Positions 40,114 to 48,668 of a DNA stretch of 48,728 bases are shown one piece after another. The stretch's first letter is position 1; each line of letters starts with the position of its first letter. The translations under genes were made by a program, and so were the position numbers. The notes beneath the pieces were generated by a model, which had not been told where the DNA came from, made no database searches, and saw only the letters and a list, made by a program, of their open reading frames with translations. Source of the stretch: Actinomycetales bacterium UBA1416 (GTDB lineage Bacteria > Actinomycetota > Actinomycetes > Actinomycetales > Actinomycetaceae); assembly GCA_002304945.1 (NCBI GenBank), contig DBPQ01000054.1:1-48728 (forward strand), read 5' to 3'.

Positions 40114-40132
40114 CACACAATACGATTGCGTG
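40114..40132 (+). promoter_or_regulatory. Candidate OhrR/MarR operator
   Basis: C-ACACAAT-ACG-ATTGCGT-G is an inverted repeat with 8-bp arms and one mismatch around 3 nt, 13 bp upstream of the marR-type gene start. The AAT...ATT core resembles OhrR boxes. It also lies in the divergent region of the DUF6328 gene. Confidence 0.55.
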
Positions 40133-40145
40133 TGATCCTTGAGTC

Positions 40146-40583
40146 ATGCCCGCAGACCTCGCGCTCGACCACCAGCTGTGCTTCGCGTTGCACGCCGCGT
40201 CCCGCCGGGTCACCGCCGCGTACCGCCCGCTGCTCGACGAGGTGGGGCTCACCTACCCCCAGTACGTGGTGATGCTCGCCCTCTGGGAGAAGGACGGCGT
40301 GACCGTCAGTGACCTCGGGGACCGCCTCTTCCTCGACTCCGGCACCCTCTCCCCCCTGCTGGTCCGGCTGGAGTCCGCCGGCCTGCTCACCCGGGCTCGC
40401 ACGGACCCCGACGACGGCCGTCGCCTCACCGTGACCCTCACCGAGGCGGGCCACGCCCTGCGTACCGAGGCCGAGCGCATCAACTGCGCCCTGCAGGAGA
40501 ACCTCCCCATGCCCCCCGAGGACGCCGCCCTGCTGCGGGACCTCGCCCGCCGCCTGCTCGAGACCCCCCAGGAGACCCCATGA
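40146..40583 (+). CDS. ohrR: OhrR-type MarR regulator (organic peroxide sensor)
   Basis: The 145-aa winged-helix protein has LDHQLCFALHAASRRV, with Cys12 at the position of the single reactive Cys of one-Cys OhrR sensors, and Tyr residues nearby (AYRPLL; LTYPQYVVMLALWE). The DNA-binding wing is RARTDPDDGRRLTVTLT. OhrR dissociates from DNA when the Cys is oxidised by organic hydroperoxides. The stop overlaps the glutathione peroxidase ATG, so here the sensor is coupled to a peroxidase rather than the usual Ohr gene. No second Cys of the two-Cys type is in place apart from one in INCALQENL. Confidence 0.87.
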   Translation: MPADLALDHQLCFALHAASRRVTAAYRPLLDEVGLTYPQYVVMLALWEKDGVTVSDLGDRLFLDSGTLSPLLVRLESAGLLTRARTDPDDGRRLTVTLTEAGHALRTEAERINCALQENLPMPPEDAALLRDLARRLLETPQETP

Positions 40584-41059
40584 CCACCCTGCACGACTTC
40601 ACCGCCACAACGCTCGCCGGAGAGGAGAAGTCGCTCGCGGACTACGCCGGACGGGTGGTACTCGTGGTCAACACCGCCAGCGACTGCGGTCTCGCCCCCC
40701 AGTTCACCGGCCTCGAGGGTCTGCACCAGGAGTTCGCTGAGCGGGGTCTCGCCGTCGTCGGCTTCCCGTCCGACACCTTCAAGCAGGAGCGGGACACTGC
40801 GGCCGAGATCGAGTCCGTGTGCCGGCGCAACTACGGCGTCACGTTCGAGATGTTCGGCAAGGTGGCGGTGAACGGCGCGAATGCCCACCCCCTCTGGTCA
40901 TGGCTCCAGCAGGAGAAGAAGGGGCTGCTCGGCGGCGCCATCAAGTGGAACTTCACGAAGTTCCTGGTCGCCAGGGATGGCTCCGTCATCGCGCGCTACG
41001 CCCCCACCGTCAAGCCCGAGGACCTCCGTGCGGACATCGAGGCGGCGCTGGCCTCCTGA
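40580..41059 (+). CDS. Glutathione peroxidase family (probably thioredoxin-dependent)
   Basis: The 159-aa protein reduces hydroperoxides. The peroxidatic Cys36 lies in VVNTASDCGLAPQ. The catalytic Trp/Asn are in IKWNFTKFLV, and the Gln is in FKQERD. Cys81 in SVCRRNYGVTFEMFGKV sits where thioredoxin-dependent members have their resolving Cys. The usual GFPCNQFGGQE segment reads GFPSDTFKQE, so the third family Cys is Ser. Actinobacteria lack glutathione as main thiol, so thioredoxin or mycothiol is the likely reductant. It is co-transcribed with the OhrR-type gene through an ATGA overlap. Confidence 0.92.
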   Translation: MTTLHDFTATTLAGEEKSLADYAGRVVLVVNTASDCGLAPQFTGLEGLHQEFAERGLAVVGFPSDTFKQERDTAAEIESVCRRNYGVTFEMFGKVAVNGANAHPLWSWLQQEKKGLLGGAIKWNFTKFLVARDGSVIARYAPTVKPEDLRADIEAALAS

Positions 41060-41117
41060 GCCGCACGGAGCGCCCCGGTCGCGGCCCCAGGCGGGGCGTC
41101 GGGGATAGGCTCCGCCC

Positions 41118-41852
41118 ATGGAGACCGTTCCCGCCCCCGCCAGCCCCGGGCGTGAGCCCACGACGGCGATCGAGCCAGGGTCCGTGAGGGGCGAGTCCGG
41201 CTACTGGCTCCGCAACGCGGCGCTCGAGTGCTTCGTCTCGGCACACCACCGGATCCGGGTGCTCGTCCTCCGGAGGGTCGGCGGGCAGAACCTCCTCAAC
41301 TCCTCCGGAGGCGTGGCCGACGGGCTCCGCACCTGGCTGATGACGCCGCACGAGGAGGAGCACGAGCGTGACGCCGTCGCCTCCCTCGCGGGCAGCATCG
41401 AGCCCCACGGCGGCGGCCTCCGCGTACGGACCCCTGCCGCACCGGCGCTCGGGCTCGCGCTCGAATGGGTCGTCTCCCTCCACCCCCGGGAGCCCACGCT
41501 CACGGACGTCCAGCTCGAGCTCAGCGACCGGGCGGGGGACGCACACATCAAGTTCGGGGTCTTCCAGGCCACCGGCTCGGGAGGGGCACTGATCGGCGAC
41601 TCGGTCCTCGTCAGCACCACCCCGCTGGAGCCGGGACGGACCTACCCGGAGGGCGGACCCAATCTCACCGTGTACGCCAGCCCGGTCGTCGACGGGACGG
41701 CGTTCGGCGAGCTGGAGAACGTGGGGGCGGTGCACCACCTTCGAACCGGCGAGTCCACCCAGCTTCGCCAGGTCCTGACGATCGAGGAGGAGGCGGACTC
41801 CCCCTTCCTCCGGTCCGTCGGGTACCCGGGGACGGGCCTCCTGGGGAGATGA
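41118..41852 (+). CDS. Galactose-mutarotase-fold protein, DUF4380-like
   Basis: The 244-aa protein contains YWLRNAALECFVSAHHRIRV and VLRRVGGQNLLN. These resemble the beta-sandwich start of aldose-epimerase-like (DUF4380) proteins, with later beta strands such as VVSLHPREPTLTDVQLELSD. No catalytic His/Glu pair can be assigned with confidence, so a binding or structural role is as likely as an enzyme. ATG 41118 is 6 nt after TAGGCT (41106-41111). A GC-rich imperfect hairpin (41072-41098) separates it from the peroxidase gene. Confidence 0.6.
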   Translation: METVPAPASPGREPTTAIEPGSVRGESGYWLRNAALECFVSAHHRIRVLVLRRVGGQNLLNSSGGVADGLRTWLMTPHEEEHERDAVASLAGSIEPHGGGLRVRTPAAPALGLALEWVVSLHPREPTLTDVQLELSDRAGDAHIKFGVFQATGSGGALIGDSVLVSTTPLEPGRTYPEGGPNLTVYASPVVDGTAFGELENVGAVHHLRTGESTQLRQVLTIEEEADSPFLRSVGYPGTGLLGR

Positions 41853-41923
41853 TTCAGCCGCGGGACGGCTCCGCCATGGCGGTGGACCTCCTACCCTTGT
41901 AGAGGTACCCGCGAGGAGGCCCG

Positions 41924-42376
41924 ATGTTCACCCGGATCCTGTACCCGACCGACTTCTCCAGCGTCTCTGCGAAGGCCGCCGACCACATCCGCCAACTCAA
42001 GGACGCCGGAGCGGAGGAGGTGACGGTCCTCCATGTCATCGACAGCGCCGCGATGATGGCACCCGCCACGCCCGGGGTGCTCGGCGGCATCGGCACCACC
42101 CCGGCCCTGAGCCAGAGCGTCATCGAGGACTGGCAGCGGTCGGCCACCGAGGAGTGCGAGGGCCTCGCGGAGTCGCTGCGGCCTGCCGGCCTGCGCGCCA
42201 CCGCCGCAGTGGAGGTCGGGCGCCCCGCCGACGTGATCCTGGAACTGTCGCGTGACGCGGATGTCATCGTCATGGGTGCCAGCGGCAAGGGCCATCTCGC
42301 GGAACTGATCCTCGGATCGGTGTCGGACGAGGTGGTCCAGAAGTCCCACATCCCGGTCCTCGTCATCAAGCCCTAG
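41924..42376 (+). CDS. Universal stress protein, UspA family
   Basis: The single-domain 150-aa protein begins MFTRILYPTDFSSVSAKAAD and has the ATP-binding G-2x-G-9x-G-S pattern in VMGASGKGHLAELILGSVSD, with the ending VPVLVIKP-like PVLVIKP. It should bind ATP and act in stress or dormancy responses. The ATG has GAGGAGG 5 nt upstream. The 3' end overlaps the convergent SixA-like gene by 4 bp. Confidence 0.92.
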   Translation: MFTRILYPTDFSSVSAKAADHIRQLKDAGAEEVTVLHVIDSAAMMAPATPGVLGGIGTTPALSQSVIEDWQRSATEECEGLAESLRPAGLRATAAVEVGRPADVILELSRDADVIVMGASGKGHLAELILGSVSDEVVQKSHIPVLVIKP

Positions 42377-42864
42377 GCGCGCGGCACCTCGAACCGGACG
42401 AGCTCGGCGGCGCCCTCGGCGAGTTCGCCCCACGCACCCGGCACGTCGAGGACGGCGAGGGCCGCCGTCGGGAACCTGTCCTCCACCGCCTCCACGAGCT
42501 GCGAGGGCGCCGCGAGGGAGGAGATGAGGGTGCTGAGCGTCGGCTCATGGCCGATCACGGCGGCGGTGGCGACGTCGTCGTCCAGCTCGCGCAACAGGCC
42601 CAGCACCGCTCGCGTGCCGCCGTAGTAGATGTCGTCCTCGAACCGGACGTCGTCCGCCCGGGCCCCACCGACGACGGCGCGCTCCCACGTCTGCCGGGCG
42701 CGCAACGCACCCGAGCACAGCACCAGGTCCAGGGGGTACTCGGCGAGCACCCGGCCGGCGGCCACGCCGTCGCGGACACCACGCTCGGCCAGCGGCCGGC
42801 GGAAGTCGGGTGCGGAGGTCTCCCAGGACGATTTCGCGTGCCGCAGCACGATCAGCGTGGACAT
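42373..42864 (-). CDS. SixA-like histidine phosphatase
   Basis: The 163-aa protein has the RHAK motif (LIVLRHAKSSW, nucleophile His) and RRPLAERGVRDG. A second SixA-type feature is LVLCSGALRARQTWE, and a late catalytic His lies in AAVIGHEPTLSTLI. SixA-type enzymes dephosphorylate phosphohistidine in phosphorelay or PTS proteins. The window's PTS system offers a possible but unproven target. TACACT ends 6 nt before the ATG, a leaderless arrangement. Confidence 0.9.
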   Translation of the reverse strand: MSTLIVLRHAKSSWETSAPDFRRPLAERGVRDGVAAGRVLAEYPLDLVLCSGALRARQTWERAVVGGARADDVRFEDDIYYGGTRAVLGLLRELDDDVATAAVIGHEPTLSTLISSLAAPSQLVEAVEDRFPTAALAVLDVPGAWGELAEGAAELVRFEVPRA

Positions 42865-42881
42865 GGCGCGAGTGTAGGCAG

Positions 42882-43496
42882 CTATGGGACGTACTGCTGC
42901 TCGATTGCCGTGACCGTGCCATCGGAGACGGTGAGCCAGTACGGCATCGACAGGAGCAGGTCACCCCACTCCCCCTCCAGGGCCGACTCCCAGTCCGCCA
43001 CCGACATGGGCGGGCATCCGACAGCGATGTCACCGCACAGCTCACCGTCCGCGTCCATCAACATCCCCACCGCGACTCCCGGTGCGAACGGGAGGTCCCG
43101 CAGGGCGCGGTCGTCGTTGACGATGTAGAAGTCGTTCGGTGGCGGGTCCTCGTCCCCGTGCGCCCGCGCGGCCGCACTGGCCTCCTCCCCCGTCAGGAAC
43201 TGGACCGGATCGAAGGCCACGCGGCCGCCGGAGGAGACGCCCAGCACCAGCGCGGCCACCCGCCCGTCCAGGACCGGCACGTCGCCGTCACCCGGGGGCG
43301 GCGCCACCGGACCGGGGCTGGAAGCCGGGGTCGTGGGCGCGGCCGTCGTGGCCGCCGGCGTGGTCGGCGCGGCCGTCGTCGGAACGACAGTGGTGGCTGC
43401 CGGCATCGGCGTCGTGGCGTCGGCCTCGCCGCCGTCCGACGCACATCCCGGCAGCACCAGCAGCGCCCCGGCCAGGGCGAGCACTCGCACGCTCAT
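42882..43496 (-). CDS. Putative lipoprotein, unknown function
   Basis: The 204-aa precursor has a signal peptide with lipobox VLPGCAS. A Thr/Ala/Pro-rich linker (about 25-75) and a globular domain (FDPVQFLTGEEASAAARAHG; DFYIVNDDRALRDLPF; MLMDADGELCGDIAVGC) follow. The globular domain resembles secreted domains of unknown function in actinobacteria, where residues such as Asn-Asp-Asp recur. Two Cys (in GELCGDIAVGC) could form a disulfide. GAGGAGA precedes the ATG. It lies just downstream of the GH13 gene on the same strand and may be transcribed with it. Confidence 0.75.
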   Translation of the reverse strand: MSVRVLALAGALLVLPGCASDGGEADATTPMPAATTVVPTTAAPTTPAATTAAPTTPASSPGPVAPPPGDGDVPVLDGRVAALVLGVSSGGRVAFDPVQFLTGEEASAAARAHGDEDPPPNDFYIVNDDRALRDLPFAPGVAVGMLMDADGELCGDIAVGCPPMSVADWESALEGEWGDLLLSMPYWLTVSDGTVTAIEQQYVP

Positions 43497-43506
43497 GGCT
43501 CTCCTC

Positions 43507-45231
43507 TCAGCGTGTCAGGACTGCCCGGGACTCCCACGGGGCGAGGGTGAGGCGAGCCCCGTCCACGCCACCGCCGTCCCTGCCCACCGCGAGGAGGACG
43601 TCGCCGCCCAGCAGCGCGGCGTCGTCGCCCAGGTCCACGCTCGCGTGGTCACCGGACAGGTTGGCGACGACGAGCAGCCGCTCACCATCGAACGAGCGCA
43701 CGTAGGCGAAGACCTGCTCGTGCGCGGGCGCGAGGAGGCGGTAGTCGCCGTGGACCACGACCGGGAGGGTGTGCCGGAGCTCGATGAGCCGGCGGTAGTG
43801 GTGGAACACCGAGTCGGGGTCCGCCACCGCGGCCGCGGCGTTGATCCCGGTGTGGTTCGGGTTCACGGCGATCCAGGGGGTGCCGGTGGTGAAGCCCGCG
43901 TTGTCGCTCGCGTCCCACTGGACGGGGGTGCGCGCGTTGTCCCGGGACTTCACTGCCAGGGAGCGGAGCACCATCTCCTCCGGGACGCCGCGCGCGAGGG
44001 CGTCCCTCGCCCAGTTGAGCGACTCGATGTCCCGGTACTCCGCGAGCGAGGCGAAGTGGGCGTTCGTCATCCCGAACTCCTCGCCCTGGTACACGTACGG
44101 CGTGCCGCGCAGCAGGTGCAGGACGGTGGCCAGCGCCTTGGCGGAGACCTCGCGGTGGACCCCGTCGTCCCCCCAGCGGGAGACGATGCGCGGCTGGTCG
44201 TGGTTGTCCCAGTAGAGGGAGTTCCACCCGGTCTCGGCGAGGCCCTCCTGCCACGCGGTCAGGTTGGCCTTGAGGTCCCGCAGGTCGAGGGGCTTGAGGT
44301 CCCACTTGGTGCCGCCGGGGGCGGTGTCCAGGTCCATGTGCTCGAAGGTGAACACCATGTTCACCTCGCCACGGGCGGGATCGGTGTAGAGCACGGCGTC
44401 CGCCACCGTGGCACCGGGGGTCTCCCCGACGGCGATCAGGTTCCGGCCCGCCAGCACCTCCCGGTTCATCTCCTGCAGGAACTCGTGGATGCGTGGCCCG
44501 TTCATCACGAACGGCGTCCCGTCGCCCAGCGCCCCGCCGTGCTGCGCGACGCCGTCCGGCAACGAGCCACCCGGCCCCACCTGCTTGGAGATCAGGTTGA
44601 TGACGTCCATGCGGAACCCGTCGACCCCGCGGTCCAGCCACCAGCGCATCATGGCGTACACCGCGTGCCGTACCGCCGGGTTCTCCCAGTTCAGGTCCGG
44701 CTGCTTCCGGGAGAAGAGGTGCAGGTAGTACTCCCCGCTGGCCTCGTCCCACTCCCAGGCCGGCCCGGAGAAGAAGGACGCCCAGTTGGTCGGCTCCGCA
44801 CCCGGGGTGCCGCCCTCGTGGCCCGCGCGCGGGGGGCGCCACCAGTACCAGTCCCGCCTCGGGTTGTCGCTGCTCGAGCGGGACTCCACGAACCACGGGT
44901 GCTCGTCCGAGGTGTGGTTCACCACGAGGTCCATGACGATCCGCATGCCCCGCTCGTGGACGGCGTCGAAAAGGCGCTCGAGGTCGGCGAGCGTGCCGAA
45001 CGTGGGGTCGACGTCCTGGTAGTCGGCGATGTCGTACCCGTTGTCGTCCTGTGGGGAGCGGTACACGGGAGACAGCCAGATCACGTCCACCCCGAGGGCT
45101 GCCACGTGGTCGAGTCTCGAGATGATGCCGGGGATGTCCCCCACGCCGTCGCCGTCGCTGTCCGCGAAGGACCTCGGGTAGATCTGGTAGACGACGGCGG
45201 ACCGCCACCAGTCGCTGCGGGGCTCGGTCAT
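43507..45231 (-). CDS. GH13 alpha-glucosidase (oligo-1,6-glucosidase type)
   Basis: The 574-aa enzyme has the (beta/alpha)8 start WRSAVVYQIYPRSFADSDGD. Conserved regions are DLVVNH, the nucleophile Asp in GVDGFRMDVINLIS, the acid Glu in LIAVGETPG, and YWDNHDQPRIVSR. FSRKQPDLNWENP carries the QPDLN motif of the oligo-1,6-glucosidase subfamily (GH13_31), with Val-Ile-Asn after the nucleophile favouring alpha-1,6 or sucrose-like bonds. No signal peptide is visible, so it is cytosolic. The ATG overlaps the stop of the glycosyltransferase upstream, and it is the third gene of the operon. Trehalose-6-phosphate hydrolase or sucrose-type hydrolase are alternatives. Confidence 0.9.
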   Translation of the reverse strand: MTEPRSDWWRSAVVYQIYPRSFADSDGDGVGDIPGIISRLDHVAALGVDVIWLSPVYRSPQDDNGYDIADYQDVDPTFGTLADLERLFDAVHERGMRIVMDLVVNHTSDEHPWFVESRSSSDNPRRDWYWWRPPRAGHEGGTPGAEPTNWASFFSGPAWEWDEASGEYYLHLFSRKQPDLNWENPAVRHAVYAMMRWWLDRGVDGFRMDVINLISKQVGPGGSLPDGVAQHGGALGDGTPFVMNGPRIHEFLQEMNREVLAGRNLIAVGETPGATVADAVLYTDPARGEVNMVFTFEHMDLDTAPGGTKWDLKPLDLRDLKANLTAWQEGLAETGWNSLYWDNHDQPRIVSRWGDDGVHREVSAKALATVLHLLRGTPYVYQGEEFGMTNAHFASLAEYRDIESLNWARDALARGVPEEMVLRSLAVKSRDNARTPVQWDASDNAGFTTGTPWIAVNPNHTGINAAAAVADPDSVFHHYRRLIELRHTLPVVVHGDYRLLAPAHEQVFAYVRSFDGERLLVVANLSGDHASVDLGDDAALLGGDVLLAVGRDGGGVDGARLTLAPWESRAVLTR

Positions 45232-46529
45232 CGGGGGCCTCCTTCCAGGGCGCGGCGGGCCACCGCCGGGCCGGGGGTCTCGTGCAGCCGCCACGCCAGC
45301 TCGGTCAGGGCCAGCGGCGGCGCCGCCGCGAGGAGCGCGCTCGCAGCCCGGCGGATCTCGGGGGCACCGGCCCGGTTCGGGTCCAGGCACAGTCCGAAAC
45401 CGGCGTCCTCGAGGGCGGCGGCCCCGGCGAACTGGTCCGTGGAGAACGGCAGCACCAGCATCGGCACCCCGGCGGTCAGTGCCTCGGTCACGGAGTTGTT
45501 CCCCCCGTGGGTGACGGCCAGGGCGGACCGGCCCAGCAGCGTGACCTGCGGCAGGACCGCCCGCACCAGCCAGGTCTCCGGGACGGGTCCGAGTGCCTCC
45601 ACGGGCGTCTGGCCCCGGGCGAGGGCAACCCGCACATCCAGTCCGCGCAGCGCCTCCGCGACGGCGGCCAGCACGTCCGACCGCACGGACAGGAAGCTCC
45701 CGAGGCTCACGTAGACGATCGGGGCGTCACTCGCGGCGAGCCACTCCTCCACCTCGGGATCGCGTGCCTCGCCCCGTACCGCGGACCCCAGGAAGGCGTG
45801 CGCGGGCAGCAGCGCGGTGCGCCCCGGCGGGTGCAGCTCGGCCGGGTAGTTCAGCAGCAGGACGTCGCCGGTCTCGGCGAAGGCGTCCCGGCTCGCCGGC
45901 GCACCCGGGTCCAGGATCGCGAGTGCGGCGTTCCATTGGGCGGTGAACGTGTCCCGCACCCGCTCGCACAGCTGGCGCAGGCCGGCGAGCGCCCCCGGGT
46001 CCGGGGTGAAGGCGTGCGGCCACGCGGGCGGGTAACCGTACACCTCGTCGCCCACCACGAGGGCGGACGGGTGGCCCAGCACCACGTCGCCGTGCCGGAT
46101 CCCCGACGCCATGAGCGCGAGCCGGGCACTGAACGCGAGGTGGTCCACGATCACCTGGTCGGGCTGCACGCGTGCCACGACGTCCTGGACCGCGCGCGCC
46201 ACCCCCACGGGGTTCCACAGCAGGTCGTCGCCGCGCGCGGCGGCCTGGAAGGCGAGCGTCTCGACGGCGCCGCGCCGGGTGGCGTCGAAGAAGCCGCGCA
46301 GGGCGTCGTCCTCGCCGGGCGGCTGGTCCTCGGCGCGGATCACGCCGGGGTTGGAGCCCCGGCCCAGCTGCAGGTGGACGCGCTCGAGGCCGAAGTCACG
46401 CACGATCGCGTCGGTCGCCGGGCCCGTGGCCACCACCACCCGCTCGCCGGCCTCCCGCCACGCCGTCGCGAGCGTGGCCAGTGGGAACAGGTGGGAGGCG
46501 TAGTCGGGGCTGATGACGAGGAGGGTCAC
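45228..46529 (-). CDS. GT1-like (MGT/UDP-glycosyltransferase) glycosyltransferase
   Basis: The 433-aa GT-B protein starts with TLLVISPDYASHLFPLATLA, the acceptor-domain opening of macroside-type transferases. In the second half it has IVYVSLGSFLSVRSDVL, and the donor-binding block AVTHGGNNSVTEALTAGVPM followed by LVLPFSTDQFAGA (His, Gly-Gly, Asp-Gln). Family members glucosylate small molecules or lipids using UDP-sugars. The GTG at 46529 overlaps the stop of the HEAT/GT4 gene and its stop overlaps the GH13 start. The acceptor is unknown. Confidence 0.85.
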   Translation of the reverse strand: MTLLVISPDYASHLFPLATLATAWREAGERVVVATGPATDAIVRDFGLERVHLQLGRGSNPGVIRAEDQPPGEDDALRGFFDATRRGAVETLAFQAAARGDDLLWNPVGVARAVQDVVARVQPDQVIVDHLAFSARLALMASGIRHGDVVLGHPSALVVGDEVYGYPPAWPHAFTPDPGALAGLRQLCERVRDTFTAQWNAALAILDPGAPASRDAFAETGDVLLLNYPAELHPPGRTALLPAHAFLGSAVRGEARDPEVEEWLAASDAPIVYVSLGSFLSVRSDVLAAVAEALRGLDVRVALARGQTPVEALGPVPETWLVRAVLPQVTLLGRSALAVTHGGNNSVTEALTAGVPMLVLPFSTDQFAGAAALEDAGFGLCLDPNRAGAPEIRRAASALLAAAPPLALTELAWRLHETPGPAVARRALEGGPR

Positions 46530-48592
46530 GGCACGGCCCTGCGGGCAGCGGCGACCTCCCGGTACACCTCGGCCAGCGCGGCGGCCATGGTGTCGATGCC
46601 GAACCGGTCGCGGACGAGCGCGCGGGCCGCGGCGGCCCTGTCGTCGGCGCCCGGGGAGGCCGCGAGGTCGAGCGCCCGGCCGACGGCGGCGGCCAGGCGG
46701 TCCGGGTCGGTGGTGTCGGCGAGGACGCCGGTGGCGCCGTCGTCGACATAGGTGGCGGGACCGCCAGCGCGGGGGGCGACGACGACCAGGCCCGCGGCCA
46801 TCGCCTCCAGGATCGCGATGCCGAACTCCTCCTTCAGGCTGGCCGAGACGTACACCCCGTGCGGGGCGGCGAGGCCCGGGCGGCCCAGGAGGGCGGCGGC
46901 GAGCCAGGTCGCGACCGTGCCGTTCGGCCGGTGGCCCGCCAGCAACAGGCCCTGCGCGGGGCCGGCAGCGCGCTCCACGACGGTGTCGATGCGGGCGAGT
47001 TGGGCGGCCTCGTCGTCGTTGGGCTCGTCCAGGTCCCCGCCCACGACGAGCAGGTTGCAACGGTCCCGCAGCACCGCGTCCCACACCTCGACGAGGGTGG
47101 CCATGCCCTTGACCGGGTGGAGCCGCCCGACCGTGACGGCGAGGGGCAGTGTCCTGCGCTCGGCGGGGAGCGCCTCGAGGAGCGCGTCGAGCTCGGCGAG
47201 CTCCGCGGCCGGGCGGGCGCCCACGTTCGCGGCGGCGACGGCGGCGAGCGCGCGGTCCACGGGGGCGGCTTCGATCCCCTCCGGCACCACGGTGACCCGT
47301 GCGGAGGTCTCGGTGTCCAGGTGGAGGAGGCGGCGGAGGTCCCGCTCGAGGTTCTCGCGGGGGAAGACGACGACGTGGGCGGCCTGCTCGGCGAGCTGGC
47401 GCAGCAGCCGCACCCGGAAGACGAGGTGCTCGGCGGCGTCCACCTCACCGAACTCCGCCCGGGTGAGGGTGCCCGCGGCGTCGCGGGAGGCGATGAGGGC
47501 GTGCGGGTCGGGGGCCATGGTGAGCACGGTGGGGATGCCCAGCGTGCTGGCGAGCTCGGCGGCCACCCACGAGCCGACGTCGGCCATCCGCAGGTGGATG
47601 ACGTCCACGGGCCCGGCGGCGCGGAGGACCTGGGCGAGGCCGCGGCGAGCCGCCACCCGCAGCGGCCACGCGTTGCCGGTGTGGCGCACCGGCCCGCTGA
47701 GCGGAATGGGGAGGAAGTGGTGCCCGGGCACATCGAGACCAGTGGGCACGGTCGCGTCGGCGCGTCCGCGGGAGATGGTCAGGACCCGGCGGACGTCCTC
47801 GTGCGCGAGGAGGGCGTCCCCGAGGTGCACGAGGAGGGTGGCGATGCCGCCCGTGTCCCCCTGCCCGGCGTGGCGCAGTTCCGGATCGATGTCCGCGTGG
47901 AGGAAGAGCTGGGCCACCGTGAGGCCAACCGCGGAGGCCGGGGGCTCGTTCACCGCCCCCAGTTCGGCGAGGGCCGCCTCCGCCGCGCTCGTGGTGGCCG
48001 GGCCCTCGAGCGGGTCGGCCACGATCGCGGCGAGGATGCGCTCCGCCTGCCGGCCGGGAACGAGGCCGAGCGTGTCGATCAGCCGGAGCCGCTGGCTCTC
48101 CGGGCGGGGCATCGCCAGGGTGCCGTGGAGGATGAGCCGCACCTCGGTGGGCGCCGTCTTGGCCCAGGACTCCAGGGTCATCTGGGCGAGCGTGCCGGAG
48201 AATCCGCCGCGACACACCATCTCGACCAGGTGGGGCAGGGCGAGCGGTTCCACCGGTGCGGTGGCGAGCGCCCATGCCGCGTGCTCACGGACGTGGGGGC
48301 GCCAGTCCTGCAGGAGCGCCAGCATGGCGGCGGGTGCGGTCACCGGGTCGGGCACCGCGGCGAGGGCGTGGATGGCGGCGAGGGCGGTGACCTGGTCGGA
48401 CACGTCGTCGATCGCGTCGCGCAGCAACGGCACCGAGACCTCGGGATCGTCGCGCCACGCGGCGGTGGCGACGGCGTCGAACCGCTCCAGCGCGGCGAGG
48501 ATCGTGGGCGCGTTGCGCAACCGCTTCAACGCGACGGCGACGGACCTGTGGCGACGCCGGGTCCCCTCCCGTTGCGGCGCCACGCTCACCAT
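46526..48592 (-). CDS. HEAT-repeat / GT4-type glycosyltransferase fusion
   Basis: The 688-aa protein joins an N-terminal helical array (about residues 15-215; VTALAAIHALAAVPDP, WRPHVREHAAWALATAP, ESQRLRLIDTLGLVPG) that reads as HEAT-like repeats to a C-terminal GT-B glycosyltransferase (about 225-688). The latter has GQGDTGGIATLLVHLGDALL, close to the sucrose-synthase/SPS-type N-terminal loop. It also has VGRLHPVKGM and the donor-site EEFGIAILEAMAAGLVVVAP. The fusion suggests a scaffolded synthase for a sucrose-like or glucosyl compound. ATG 48592 is the first plausible start; the longer frame overlaps the preceding gene region. It heads the three-gene operon. Confidence 0.8.
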   Translation of the reverse strand: MVSVAPQREGTRRRHRSVAVALKRLRNAPTILAALERFDAVATAAWRDDPEVSVPLLRDAIDDVSDQVTALAAIHALAAVPDPVTAPAAMLALLQDWRPHVREHAAWALATAPVEPLALPHLVEMVCRGGFSGTLAQMTLESWAKTAPTEVRLILHGTLAMPRPESQRLRLIDTLGLVPGRQAERILAAIVADPLEGPATTSAAEAALAELGAVNEPPASAVGLTVAQLFLHADIDPELRHAGQGDTGGIATLLVHLGDALLAHEDVRRVLTISRGRADATVPTGLDVPGHHFLPIPLSGPVRHTGNAWPLRVAARRGLAQVLRAAGPVDVIHLRMADVGSWVAAELASTLGIPTVLTMAPDPHALIASRDAAGTLTRAEFGEVDAAEHLVFRVRLLRQLAEQAAHVVVFPRENLERDLRRLLHLDTETSARVTVVPEGIEAAPVDRALAAVAAANVGARPAAELAELDALLEALPAERRTLPLAVTVGRLHPVKGMATLVEVWDAVLRDRCNLLVVGGDLDEPNDDEAAQLARIDTVVERAAGPAQGLLLAGHRPNGTVATWLAAALLGRPGLAAPHGVYVSASLKEEFGIAILEAMAAGLVVVAPRAGGPATYVDDGATGVLADTTDPDRLAAAVGRALDLAASPGADDRAAAARALVRDRFGIDTMAAALAEVYREVAAARRAVP

Positions 48593-48668
48593 GGGATCAA
48601 TCGTATGGGGCGCCCGGTGCACGCGGCGTTCGTTCGCGGGATCGCGGGGGTGCGTCTCCCTGAGCGGC

